A DNA stretch of 64,000 bases from Setaria digitata (taxonomy: Eukaryota; Nematoda; Chromadorea; Rhabditida; Setariidae): contig RCAB01000091.1 of the NCBI GenBank assembly GCA_003640385.1, positions 62,001 to 126,000 of the forward strand, given 5' to 3'. The notes under the pieces are model-generated. The model had not been told where the DNA came from and did no database searches. It saw only the letters and a program-made list of their open reading frames with translations. Of the stretch, positions 43,772-57,070 are shown piece by piece. A program made the translations under genes and the position numbers. Numbering within the stretch: position 1 is the first letter of the stretch; every line of letters begins with the position of its first letter.

Positions 43772-45017
43772 CATACTACTGGTATGTGACAGTGGCATGA
43801 AAAGAATTGTTAACAATTTCAGTGTACAAAACCAAAAAGCAAAAATAAGAGGAAAACATTCACAATTTCATACTGAAGACATCGAAACGTTGAAATTCGC
43901 CTACATCCTCATTTATTTATCATTTCAACTTGTCACACTTCCTTGCTTAGCTAACATAAGAGTAAAATGAAAAATTGTCGCAATCTAAATTTAAAATCTG
44001 GAAAAGTACAACCGGACTATAGACGAATAAACTGCTGGGGCAGTAGATTAGTATACTTCGGCAACAAATAAGTGATCAATATTATGTAAAACACAGTGAA
44101 TTGGATTGGCATTCTGATAATAGCAGTGTTTAAAATAGTGGCACAATTATTGACAGTGCAAAGTAATGATAATTATTCATAATTAGAATAACGGAAAAGC
44201 ACCATTTAAATAAATAAAGAAAAAAAAACTTGAAAACTGCTCAACTTCTAGTTAAAATTCAATCTTGGCATTAAAAAGAAACATCAGAAAATTTCACTCT
44301 TTTTGCCATAGTGAAAATGCTATGTTACGGAAAGGATTTAAAATGTATGTAACAACTGCAGCAAACACGAAAATGCAAATAATGAGCGCACATATGGAAA
44401 TAACGAAAGGAGGAAAGGAAAACTTTGAAAGATATTAGAATGAGGCAACAAAGTGGGGAACAAATATTAAGTAATGTTGATGGCATGGAATTTGTCGAGC
44501 AAACACTTTGCTACAACTATCAGTAGAAGCGGTACATCAAAAAAGACTCAGAGATACGACATGAAACAAAATAGTTGAAAGATTTAATAAAGCTTAAATT
44601 ACAGTAATAATTTTACGATGATATCGCACTGTACTGAAAAGGTAAGCACATCATTGCGAGTTTTTTGCAGATTAAATGAAAGAAAGAATTTGGTAACGAA
44701 TATTCTATACAATAATAACAATAATAATAAAGCGAAAACTGCAGGGAATGTAACAATAGGAAAAGATTGATGACAGCCAATCAAATTTAGGTCTAATCAA
44801 AGTACAAATATGGAACTGGAAAAAAAGTCAAGTAATATAGGTTTACTCTCTTCTATACGGCCGAAGTAGTCTGCATATCAGCAACAGGAACTTTTGGCAA
44901 TATTATCGTAAACAGTAGACAGTTGCTGCATATTTTGTTTGACAAATTTTCATATTAAGCTCGATGAATGAAAACAAAAACAAATAAAAAATTTCTATTA
45001 AATGGATACACAATACA

Positions 45018-45037
45018 TTTTTTTTTTTTTTTTTTTT
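45018..45037. repeat. T20 homopolymer
   Basis: Twenty consecutive T about 330 bases past the hmr-1 stop, on the 3' side of the gene. Length is unreliable in any assembly. Confidence 0.85.
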
Positions 45038-45367
45038 AACAATAACAGAGTAGCATTACTGCTCGAACAAAAACCAAACTCAAACTTAAATGTTACTCTA
45101 AAAGATCATCTATAAATAGAGCCAAAATTCACTAACATGTTTGATATTTGAACTCTATTATCATATATTATAATGATCTTAAGCTCGAGCAATAAATCAT
45201 GTTGCTTTCGCAAATGCACAAAAGCAGTGACGATGCATTGAAATGCCTTGAAAAAGGGTAAATTATCCGAATGGCTGCGAGAACTACAGTTTCGGAATCA
45301 AGATATAGGTAATACCAACACAAAAAGGAAAATAAAATGAGACCATTTGGAAGACATGCTTTTCAGC

Positions 45368-48300
45368 TCACTTCTCTCGCTTACCGTATATGTCGGCTAA
45401 ATTATTAAAGCGTGGACCCCATTTCTCAATCTGAAAATTAAAAAATTTGGAGTTTTCATAAAATGAAGTTGAAACTTGAATTAAGCAAGATAGTAGAAAG
45501 AAGCATCTAGGAAAACGGAATGTCATAAGAATTTACAATCCTTTTATTGGGCACAGCCTTGAAACTGCAGAGAAAAATTAAAGAAATTTCTTTTATTTCG
45601 TAAAAGCGCCGCTGTTATTACTGCTGGAGTTCAAATAGCTTAATTATTAACTTCAATAAGTGAATCAAATACAAGCCAAGCAGATTTACCTCTTGATCAA
45701 GATTACCGGAGGCAGTGGCATCATCAGCTGATTCAAGCGACTCAAGCGTTATCCTAAAAATTTAAAGCATCATCATTCCTGCACTTCTTAATGCTTTATC
45801 TTAAATTTACCAAACACACTTATCAAGAAGTGTTTAGGCTAAAGAAAATCTTGCGGAAGAATAACTATCAAAGCCTATGTAATTTCCCTGTACTAACAAA
45901 AGAAATAAACTGTAGAAAAGAAACGAATGACAAGCCTTGATATATTATCGCCCTCATCATCATAAATTCGTAATTCATCATACGGTGCTGTAGCATCAGG
46001 GTCTGCTTCCAAATTCTTGATTCTGCTGTTCAATTTATCATCTAAAATATTCACATAAACAAGGGCTTGACACTTCTTAAAGAAAATGGCTTCCTCATTC
46101 AACTAAAAGCCAATCAAACGTTAAGTGTATTTGAAGATTTCAGAACAACATATTTTTTCAGAACAACAATAAATAGTGTTGCTACATATATGACAAATAT
46201 GAATAATAAGGATTTTGATGTCAGCTGCCAAGATATTTGATATTCTATTTCATATGGTTGCTTTTTAAATTGTCATATCTTGGTTAATCAACAGCATGCA
46301 GCGTTTATACCATCTTTCAAGCCCTCTTCGAAATTGTGATCCCACATGAGAGGTTGATTTCATGAACTGAACATATTTTCAAGTTCATTAATCTGTGCAA
46401 AAACAGAATTGGAGTGAATCTAAGCTTCCGACCTTTAAACACAGGAAATCGTTCTTAAATCTTCAAATCTCGAACCTATTGGTGCACGCTGCATGGGATA
46501 TACCGGTTGAGCGTAACCATTGATACCATTTTCCTCGATTGGCATAACTGGCTTACGAAGATTTGTGATATTATATTGATCATTGTCTGCTTCACCTCCT
46601 CCTTCAACATCATATGGCCTCAAATTGTCTCGATTCAGTTCTTCCGGACGAACAGGCTCGAATGGAGGTGTATGACGCCGTGTATAAACAACCATAAGCA
46701 AGACCATCACTATAAATTATTTTCCTGTTTTTAATTATGTAGAATCATAATAAAGAAGTCCAAATCACTCATTTAATTAAAATTTATAATATCTTCAAAT
46801 TAAATCTCAAATCAAAAACAACTACCACGTACTAATTAATAAAGTAAGACATATGAGGATAAGGATGATCGCAGGGCTGGAAATACCGAGACTACTAACA
46901 GCCAATGTTTCACCGCAACCAACCAATTCACCATTAACTCCAAGTAGTACCTGTAAAGAAAAATTCCATTAACTTTTCAATTCAATTCCGTTTCTAAAAC
47001 TCTCAAGTCCCTCAAAATTTCCCGTATATTCGTCTAGAACAAATAATAAAGAGATCCAATTTTATAATACAGAAATTTTCGATTTTTTTTATTCAGAAAC
47101 TAGACGATGGAATTACCTGTGCTCCTTCCGGACACGTACAAAATGGACCTTTCCAAAAATCGGTGCAAACAAAGGAGCCACCGCAATATGCAAATCCGAC
47201 ATTAGCACATGTCTTTCGCTGCGAACAACCACTCTGCACACCTTTGGATTGCTTTATTGATATGATCGAATCACTGCCACTTCCACTATGACTACTGGAT
47301 GAATCTCTGTCCTTCATCAGCGGTAAATTGATGTGCTGCCAGCGGAATGAACCGATACAACCCTAAACATATGATATCCAACTCCACAACTTTACAAAAC
47401 TGCTTAAACATGACACTTTCACCAAAGGAGTTTTAATTGTCTCATTCAGTATCGCTACGTGAACAAGCCTATCAATTTCCGTGTTTATTTCTGCCACTTC
47501 ATATTTAGTAACTATTGTCAAAAAGTAACAGATATATTTCTCATATAGTCAATTCCTCAAACTCTAGGAATAAAATTGACGAACCTCGAAAAAAAAAAAG
47601 AAAAAAAAAAACTTACCCGGAAGCCTTTGGCACCCTGAACATTTAACGCCCCAAGAAGTAACTCATTTATATCAATTTGATATGGAATTTTCAGCGGATT
47701 TAAAGGTAGCACTCCGTGATAGACACCATCAATTGATAAAGAAGCACTGAAAAGCAACGGCAATTTGGGATAAAATACAACCCTTTCTTTTTTCTTTTTT
47801 AAATCATATCTCACCAATATTACCATTTTAGATAGCATAAAATGAAGTGAAATATTTTCTAAACTTATTTTATTAGTTCAAACAAGAAAATAAAAAGCGG
47901 ACCGGACAGGACTTCTTGAAAACTGCATCCAGTACGAAGTATTGTCCTGAAGATGTAAATTGTTCAACTGTAACTCTACTGGAGTGTTAGACGCAGCAGA
48001 ACTGAAGTCAAATTTTGCTGCAGGAGAATAATTTTCCAGTGAAGTACTGATATACTGAAAAAAAAGAGAGAAATTAATTAGTCTCTGCATTTCTACGATA
48101 TAAGGGCAGACGATACTTTAACAAAAGAAAAATGAAAAATTTTATTTTCCAGTGCTTTTCTTGATCTTCTACAAAATGTAGCTGGTCCGAGAATCGGTTA
48201 TAACGATTAAAAAAAAAGCAGAGTGAAGGGCAACAACATAGCTGTCCTTTAAGTCATTATCCAAGTTGAGTGGTCAAGAGAGAAGAGCTAGAAACTTGAT

Positions 48301-51300
48301 TAAATTTTTCACTGGTTAATTAGTAACGAACTTGTGAAATAAAATCGGCAACCATTTGTTCCTGTAATAATTACTGTTTAATCAACTAGAAATTTTACCT
48401 TTACCTTTTCACCAGCACCAGCGAAGCCAAGTTCTCCTGTCCCAGCGCTAGCTTTACCAGGTAAAAATAGCACATCTACGTTTGTCGTTTTATCTTCTAG
48501 ACCCACTTTCACATCATACTCAACGAATGATCCTGGACCAAATTCGACCCATGTAAATGGAGTATCACATCGATCACCACCATATCCGGGATCGCATAAA
48601 CATTTTGGCACGTTGGACTGTAAAAATAAAATTGAGGAGATTTCACAGTAAATTACAAATAAGTACTTTATTCTTACAAAAAGCTATTCGCTTCATTTCT
48701 CATGCCAATTTATCTGCAAGTCGGATTTATAGCTCGATCAAAAAATATATCATTCAGGTTCATAATTTGTTTTCCAATATGCGTGATAAATGTTTCCAAT
48801 TATAGTCAATTAATCATCACGAGTTCATTAATTCAGAGTTAATTTAAAGCACCATTTAATTCAGAATATTGGAAACTTCAGAGCAAAACTTGCCACCAAA
48901 TCAGAAACGCATTCTCCATGAACACAGTATGGTTCACTGATATCATTCAGACCACAAGCTGCTTCTGTAAGTTGGCAGTCAATTTGTGAATGTTCTTCGC
49001 TGACATAATCCGGAACGCCCAAATCATATACTTCATTGTTAACCACCAAATCACGCATACAACCTTCAAAGTGCATCGCGAAGGCTGTTACAACTCCTGG
49101 ATAACGATCGTTTCCCGATAATGGTGCCACTCCACCAACCTACGTTTTATTACAAATTACTTCACACAGTTTTTTCCTCACATCTGAATTTTTAATGACA
49201 GCATCGACAATTCCTTATACGGATTAGTTTTTTACGATTATTAACAATAATGACACAGCAGTATTTCCCAAAAAAAGAAAAAAAAAAAAAAAACAGGAAT
49301 GTTATGATTTATATCATTTCTGCTGCAATCTTTTAGCATTGTTATTTCGAAAAGAGAAATTAACTGATTCAACACCGGTATTTTGCATAAGCGGAAAATT
49401 AAATAAGTACCTGTAACGGTGCGACAACATTTAACCGTTCATCATCATCAGCTGTTACTTTGACACGACGACAGGACGAATCATCAATTCCAATGATTTT
49501 ATTAGCTGCCTCGATAGGCATGACCGTATAGCAATTATCAATTACCAGTTCAATAAGCTAAAATACCAAACGATGTAGAATGGTTTATTACTAGTCATCA
49601 TCTACTAAGATTACAACACATGTAAGCCATAATGAAGGAACTCAAACTTTGCCATCCTGATACAGAGTAACTATGTGCCACTTCCCATCGTTCAGAGCAT
49701 CTGAGCCTGAAATCTGAACCGGATTCGCGACAACACCATTGAACATGAGGTCAGCTTGAATACGCCCACCAACCAATCGTATCACCACATAATCTTTATA
49801 ATCTGCTTGTCCGAATGTGTTATTATCGCCCATCGGGCCGTTATACAAAAGTAAACCATCAGGCTGCCTGAAACTTTTTTTCTCCTAATAAACATTATTA
49901 GAAAGAAAATTAACTGTTGAGGGCCAAGGTTTCCAGGCGGTTGGATCGAAGAGTATTATGTAGCAACAAAGGCATCTAAGGGACTACTTCTGAAACGCGC
50001 AACTTGATGTACTAAATGGCCAGAAAAAAAAAAAGAAAAACTGACATCTGTGTCACAAGGCTATGATTACCTAGTCAAAAACTGCAGCGAGATGTTCAAA
50101 GAGGTGCATGCGGGGACTGGTTTGAACCAAGCGAATCCTTGTCCATCAAAAGAACGTGTAGTACCCTGACATCGCAAACCTTTCAGGGCATTATTGCGAC
50201 ATTCACAGAAGAATCCAGGATATGTGTTATGGCAAACACCGGAATTGAGACACAGATTGGCCTGGCACGAGGAAGGTGGAGTAAAGACCGGACAGACACA
50301 AGTATCATTAGACCACGCATTCACACCAACAACAACTGTCTGATTCGCAGCTACTACAACACCTTGCTGAAAGCATAAGGAATATTTGGAAGACATCAAC
50401 ACTGCCAGCATTGGTATCAAAAAATCCTTTTGGCTCATACTTATTTCTAATTCAGCGGACAAGTCTAGCACCGATCATCATCAGATTTTTGAAATATTCT
50501 AGGAAATATAATGATAAACCTCATTTGCATGATGAACAGTTTGACATCCTTTATCACATACTGTAAATTTGCACATATCGATACCAGCTGAGACTATGGT
50601 AGCTCCAATTGCCTCTTCAAGTTCATTTCGATACTGGGCAATCAAACCATTTAGCAGGACTGGGCTTTTATACGGATTACCGTGAGCAGAAAATCGGACA
50701 TCCAACACGGCTGGAGCATAATTTTGCAGCACAGCTTGGTCTTGCTGAAATTTTGAATAACTTCTTAGGCTTGGATTTTTCGATTTCATTAAAGATAGAT
50801 ATATTACATATTTTGGCATGAGACTTTTTTTTTCAAGTAATCAAAGATGTTAATGGCAGTTAGAAATAATGATAAAATAATATTTGTTTGCAATAAGTAA
50901 ATGCCTTGATTGAGAAGACATCCAGTTCGGAGTTTCCATCCAAATATTCATTCATTTTGCCCACAAACCGACTCATCGGACTGGAACCGCTTGAATCGAC
51001 TCTTATGAAACTTCCCGGTGAATCAACTCCATTAGGCGACAGCATAATTCTTATCGCACCCTGCAGAAGGATTTTGAAAAGAAATTTTAACCAAGAAGAA
51101 TTCCTGGTTGAATGGATTCCTTCACGAATTTCTCAACTATTTTAGACCCAAAGGAAAAAAATCAAAAACCTGGTTTTCAAAAGCTGCAACGGGTACAATC
51201 TTTATTATAACATTTACAACACCTTGTGCCTTCTCGTTACGTCGTTTATCAACAACGTTAGCAGTTAACTGATATGTTCTAGGTGGCATATCAGCATCCA

Positions 51301-54300
51301 TCGTGATCTGAAAACTCAGAAATGTTCAGAAAATGTGATACACAAGAAAAAAATTTATCACTTGGGAAGATAATCCCTTTGATTCTCTCTGATTTAAAAA
51401 TTCAAGCTAAATAATTAAGTGATAATACTGAATGGAATTATGTCAATTATAGCTAATTTTTGTTGACGATCAAACAGCGACTAAATGTAGAAGTGCATAA
51501 TTAATATAAGACTTGTGAATTGTAGAAAATGATTCTATAATATAATTACCTCGCCATTAGCAGCAAGATTGAAGCCAGGCAACGACTTGCCAGGAGCCCA
51601 TGAGAAGACCTTATCTGGCAAATCCCAGTCATCCTTATCTTCAACGTACACCCGTCCAATTATAGTTTTTTCGAGATGTCCTAGATAGCTATTCACAAAA
51701 ATGGTCATTTCACCATCTCTCATCGGACTGTCGTTCTAGAAAATAAAGAGATTTGAATATGTGGTAAGTTTTAACGAGTTCTTTGAATCACCAGAGAAAG
51801 AATTGAGGATTTGAATGTTTCCACAGTAAAGTAGTCAGCACTTTTCTCTACTTCATTTAAAATCTCATTTTTCAATTCCTCTTTAAACTTTTCTCCCAAT
51901 TTTTTAATGACAAGAAAATAAACGAATTATAAAAGATTTACCGATACAAAGCAAGCATTTAAACTAATCGTTTTTTGAAAAAATGACAGTGAGAACTCAG
52001 AATTTTGCAACCAATTAATGACCTCTGACCTTCCTCCCCTCCTCTCCCCCACGCATATTTAAGTACAGCGAAATGTATCCTCGCACTGTATGATGGAACG
52101 AGACATTTTTTTGTTTTGCACTTAGTACTAAGGTTATCGCCAGGTTCTGTACGTTATAATTTGAAATCTAAAGTTCTTTTGGCAGCATCGTTATTGTCCA
52201 ATATCGGTATTAATTAAGGATGGCTATGTTGACAGAAAGAATTGGGAAACGGAGCTGTTCACTATTCACTTCTTTTCCATCAAATTTTCTTGGGGTTAGT
52301 GAATAGCATAAAGGAAATGATAGACAAGGAATGTTTGTTACTGTGACTTTTATTTTATTCAATTACAAAAGGCCTTCGTCAATCGGTATGCTGAAAATCT
52401 CAAGCACGTTCTAGAACAAAACTGTCGGTAGTTAAGAAAATGTGTTCAGCATAAAAAATTTGGTCACCACTCTTCAGCTTGCTTAAACTTTCAGATTTTA
52501 AAACTCGTTATTGCCATAATAATCACTTAGCATAAGCATTTTTTGTTATTTAAATTATAATTACTAGCATCAATTAATATAAACTACCTCATCTCCAATA
52601 ATAATGTAAACAGAACGTTCTGATTGTAGGCCACCAGAATCCTTCAGAATTATTGGGATTTCGAGCTGCTTTCCAGGAAATTCGGCTTCTCGATCAAATC
52701 GCTGCTTCGCCGTAACTATCATTGAACCATTACCATTATCACCACCTAAAACAAGGAAACACCGAATTTCGAGCAATTTTTATTTGACTTCCTGACAGAG
52801 TGCGACAGTTAAAAACTGGAATTCTAAGGAATGGCTGCAATGTTCTGGAAAGACAAAACGNTAAGGAAACACCGAATTTCGAGCAATTTTTATTTGACTT
52901 CCTGACAGAGTGCGATAGTTAAAAACTGGAATTCTAAGGAATGGCTGCAATGTTCTGGAAAGACAAAACGTGTTCAACAAGCATCAGTGAAAGACTCAAA
53001 CAAAAATTTACTTTTCTTATAGACAACATTAAGATATGCACCAAACTTGAAATCTGATGCTAATTTCATCAAGAAAGGCGGACCATTCTCCCTGAAATGG
53101 AGAGGAAATTGTTTACAGTTAGTTTAATACTTTACTAATCATTATCTAAAATTAATTTTTTTCTTTTTGAGAACTTTTTTTTGTCAGTTTTGGAAACGTT
53201 GAAAAACAAAAATAGCTTTATATAGCAAATGAAGAAGATTTTTTTCTCAAGACATACATGGTATCCAGATCATATGCCCTTATTTCACAAATAGGTTGCA
53301 TAGCTGGATCGGTATTTTCCATAAAAACACAGGGACTTGGCACCGTGTATGGTACCGGTGCATTATCATTGACATCTTGCACATAGATTTCGATTGTTTG
53401 GAATCCGACGTTTCCAGCTGAAAGTTGGCAATAATAAAAACACAAATATGTCATTTAGTAAACTGTATGGAGAAAAGAGGCATTATGCATCTGCAGGAGG
53501 AAAAGGAAAAGGTGACCGGATAGGATGACAGTCATTCCATGCATCACCATATTTTTACAAAATGTGAACAAACCGGAATCAAACGCCTCAACGACTAAAT
53601 TATATTTCGGGATTTCCTCACGATCGAGTCGTTGGGCAACACGCAACGATCCACTTTGATCGATTGAGAATTGGCGTTTCGGATCAGTTTGCCGATTGAT
53701 TCGAAACCTAAAGCTAGAACTAATAAATTAATAGCTTCAAATCAAGCTGACATTCCCTGAGGTAATTGCTCCTTTGCAAGAAAACTAATATTTGATCAGA
53801 GAATATTCTTGCAACTGTTCACACAATCAATTCTCTCCCAGGGAACGATACATCGTCCTTCTTTGCGAACACTAGCCTTCTGAAATCCTGATGTCACTGG
53901 CTACTTCAATAACGTTCCATTCCCATCCAGAACATTCGACGGAGTAGATTTAATTAGTTTCAGTCCTCTTTGCAGTGATGTCTACATCTGAGAGACTTCT
54001 TTCCATCACCCAAGCGAGAAGCAAATCTGTCACGGATCTCCATGTTAAATAATTCACTCTAATAAGAAAGCATTAAACACTATTTCTTTCGCATACTATA
54101 TTTATTCCTCTTGAAACAGATCTAAAGATACGGTAAATTCCATGGGATACGGTACATCCCTACCTGATATAAATATTTGTTGGTTAATTTCCCTTCCCCT
54201 TTGACCTGAAGCAGCACAATGCGTAAAATGACGTAAAAGGAGATTAATAAATCTCAATCATTTAGATTCGCATTCGCAAAGTTTGTTAAATTTGTTCTAA

Positions 54301-56676
54301 AGAAAAGTCTATTCCACTTGGTTGGCATCATCAAGAATTTTCACTGAAATTTTACTTGAAAAAGAGCTAAACGAAGTTCCCTTCTCAAAATGGCCTTATT
54401 ACTGTGCAGTGTAATGAGAATAAATAGTCCTTTACATAATGCTATCTCAGAAATAATTAAGTAAACACACTAACATTTATGGAAACACAAATGTCCAGTG
54501 AAGTAACACTACAATAAGCCTAAGCAATAACATTAGCATAATCTAAGCTTGTGAACATTTTGTCATTCTAAACAAATCTGATGATCAATATGATAGGTGG
54601 AAATGTTTCTAAGTGCTTTTTGCTCGATCTATCCTTTATGCTAAATGTTCTTGCTGCATTCCTTTATACTTCCTGCTACGCAATAAGATGACAATGTAAT
54701 CTCAGATCACCTCGCTATTGCAAATTGTGAACAAAACACTTCAACGTGACATAAATCGAACTACGAAATTCTTCAATAACTGCCAGTCAGATTTATCCAT
54801 TAAATTTGAAAACATTGAAGGAACATCGATGTCATTAACTACTGGGCTGGAGACAGGACCTAACTAAAAGTACCCGGTGACATTCTTGCCAAATGTAAAC
54901 AATTTTTAACACTTTCGACAGTGCGAAAAATTTCTCTATTATTATAAAGGTCATACAACAGGTGTGATGTCGGAATAAGTTGATAATTACAACATCGAAT
55001 GTTGGAGAGATAACATCCCTCCTTCCATTAAATAATAAATGCTCCTTATGTCTTCTCGTGACCTTCATAATTAGAGGTTAGCATAATTTGGACTTACAAA
55101 TCTCAATACTATTCATTGCTATCAGCAAATCTCTCACTAAGTTTATTGTAATTAATCATTAAAGGTTTTCAACTCTTCAACTTTCCATCTTTCTTCGGAA
55201 AGACAAATAAGGTGGAAAATTAAAATTTCTTTTTTATGATAAGAAATTTGATGTTCCAAATGCAAAGTGCAGAATTGTAGAAATATCTCAACTGAAAAAG
55301 CCGTAAGAATATTTGAGCAACTTCTTGAATACAAAAATCTCAAATTCTGATTCCAGTCTCTGTGGTCATGGAATCTAATACCGATCAGGAGAAATGAACT
55401 TCTTGCTTACTTTAAAGGAACAAATCCTTCCAAAATTACAGCATGTAATTTAAATCAGGAAAAAGATGCATGTCCATAAAGAATAACAAGAATGAGTTGA
55501 CTTTCTTTGCTACCATTCAAGTTGTGGAACAAATTGGTGTAATTGTTCACAATATTTCATTCAAAATTTGTGACTTTTCCGCCTTCTGCTCATTATTCAC
55601 CAGTCCAATTTCACAGACTAAAATAACTGCCACTCATTTACTTTGTCATTTAAGGAAAGTCTTGACTGATGGGGTCATTCCAAAGAATACATCCGTCATC
55701 TTTCCTCTGCATTGCACCTCTTCGAGCAACACAAACAGTAACTGCAGAATAAACTAAATCATGAAATAGAAGAAAAGGTATGTTATCACTACAAAATATC
55801 AAATCACCCTAGCAGTATTCTACATTACTCACAAAAACGTACGAATTTTAAAAAGAATTTAGATTTTCCCTTCTCATTTTACAAATACTTCGTAACTGAT
55901 AGCATTATAAGATCTTTATCAGTAGACACAGAACTTGATCCCTCTCACTACCAATATGCAGTTGAGTCGTTTATCATCTACGAACAGAGGGCCATGTAGG
56001 CACAGACAACAAGCTCAAGGTCAACTTCTAAACAACCTCAAAATGAAATTTTAAAACCGAGCTCATTTGACGAATAAAATGAAAATGGAAAAGTTCTATA
56101 AAATAAGAAATACATTTGGAAAATATCTTAATTCATTTAGACATTCAAATGAATTAGGACAAAATTGATGAACGCGTAATAATCGCTCAGTTCCGCTTTG
56201 AATGAACTTGAGTTAGGAGTTAATTATATTAAAGCTACGTTGTAACAGGTAGAGACACTTCATTCCTAGAAGTAAATCTCTTATATAGAATACAAAGGAC
56301 GAAAGGTCATTCAAACGTAAATAGTTGAAGGTCAGATAGTCATTTAGATATAAACGCACTGAAGCTTAAAACTCTTACTAGGACTAGCAGATGATTTAAT
56401 CTGACTTCTTTTTTTTAAAAAAAAAAGTTAAACTTACGTTAAATTATGTGTCATTGAATCCTTATCTTCAGCACGAAATGTTGCAATCAGTGTGCCTACA
56501 GGTGTATCTTCCGTCAAATTCTTGGTCAGCCTTACCACAATATCACGCTGACTTTTACCGGCAAAATTCAGAAACCGTGATTGGCTAGGATAGGAGCTGA
56601 GAAAGAGTTGCGATAACTCCTGAGCTTCTACTACTAAAGATGTACACCAAACAGCAAGAAGAACCCTCCAAAGCAT
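45368..56676 (-). CDS. hmr-1: Classical cadherin, short isoform (HMR-1A-like)
   Basis: Adherens-junction receptor linking cells through beta-catenin, p120 and alpha-catenin to actin. Exons on the minus strand: 56676-56438, 53707-53574, 53417-53258, 53091-53012, 52745-52588, 51735-51550, 51307-51170, 51060-50905, 50744-50520, 50366-50071, 49867-49648, 49557-49411, 49139-48897, 48617-48405, 48054-47903, 47746-47617, 47362-47117, 46950-46833, 46709-46443, 46041-45936, 45753-45690, 45430-45368; 1,246 residues (C. elegans HMR-1A about 1,223). Signal peptide [18 protein letters not shown]; three cadherin repeats (LDREE, DVNDNAP, GDENDSP); the non-chordate cadherin domain ([12 protein letters not shown]); EGF and two LG domains to about residue 1041; transmembrane about 1062-1090; p120 site [10 protein letters not shown]; beta-catenin site [13 protein letters not shown] and final [13 protein letters not shown]. 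Introns after exons 8 and 20 appear to use GC donors. Confidence 0.93.
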
Positions 56677-57070
56677 TGAATTTTTTGGAATTCTCGTGTT
56701 TCTCGTAACAACTCGGACGTAACGGTCACTCAACTGACTCCCAGATGTGCAAACCACCTGAGGACGACCGCAGCCCTCTCGGGAGTTCCGCAGCGGAACG
56801 GAATTAGCGGAAACACTGGTACTAGTATCGGAAGACTCACACTGCGGTATCATTAGCATCCGCATCCTGCACCGTGAACCTGGCAATTTGTTTGCCAAGC
56901 CATGCATCTTCTTGTAGTTGGACATACTGAGGTCCACTGATGACCGGCGGATTGTCATTCCGATCTTGGAGCTCGATGTGCAGTTTAGTTGTTGCGTAGT
57001 ATCGTCCATCATAAACACGAATACCAAGCGTGAAGCCGTCACGTTGTGCTAAGTCTTCGTAATCCAACGG
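45368..57070 (-). CDS. hmr-1: Classical cadherin, long isoform (HMR-1B-like, 5' end off window)
   Basis: An extra coding exon lies at 57070-56841, upstream of the short-form start. Its 76 codons are the end of one cadherin repeat (LDYED...[19 protein letters not shown]) and the start of the next ([29 protein letters not shown]). It starts after TTTTTATAG and ends at GT|GTGAGT in phase 2, the phase needed by the shared exon at 53707, giving TAV|FRIN. Skipping 56676-56438 it would make a longer ectodomain with more repeats. C. elegans hmr-1 makes a long neuronal form (HMR-1B) this way. No other long-form exon was found up to 64000, so the rest must be beyond the window. Confidence 0.8.
50745..50904 (-). 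other. GC-AG intron in the cadherin gene (exons 8/9)
   Basis: Minus-strand donor ATCAAG|GCATTT, acceptor AAATTTCAG. It joins LDVFSIK to QDQAVLQ within the non-chordate cadherin domain. The only GT option, at LD|GTC, would delete VFSIK, which matches the DVFS motif of insect cadherins. Confidence 0.6.
52753..52970. repeat. 108-base unmerged duplication around a single N (52861)
   Basis: Bases 52753-52860 and 52863-52970 are identical except one position (C 52806, T 52916), with one N at 52861 between them. It falls in a cadherin intron (53011-52746), so the coding sequence is not affected. One haplotype difference plus N is typical of two contig ends that overlap but were joined with a spacer. 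Confidence 0.85.
56677..56840 (-). promoter_or_regulatory. Probable internal promoter / 5' UTR of the short cadherin form
   Basis: These 164 bases separate the long-form exon (ends 56841) from the short-form ATG (56676) and are noticeably GC-richer than the surrounding introns. For the short form to be made independently, its promoter must lie here or further upstream, within or beyond the long-form exon. No specific element was identified. Confidence 0.4.

Larger units (their letters stand above)
37562..45367. other. Long intergenic region hmr-1 to rskn-1
   Basis: About 7.8 kb between the cadherin stop and the RSK exons, both on the minus strand. It should hold the hmr-1 3' UTR and the rskn-1 promoter and 5' exon(s), none of which I could place. 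The longest open frames (plus 41629-41958, plus 42959-43186, minus 43301-42972) show no recognised domain. Two microsatellites and a T20 run are listed separately. Confidence 0.55.

Noticed and set aside
56438..57042. Single 202-codon minus-strand open frame across both cadherin first exons
   Set aside because: Its first part is a shifted reading of the long-form exon; only the part from ATG 56676 is the real signal-peptide exon.
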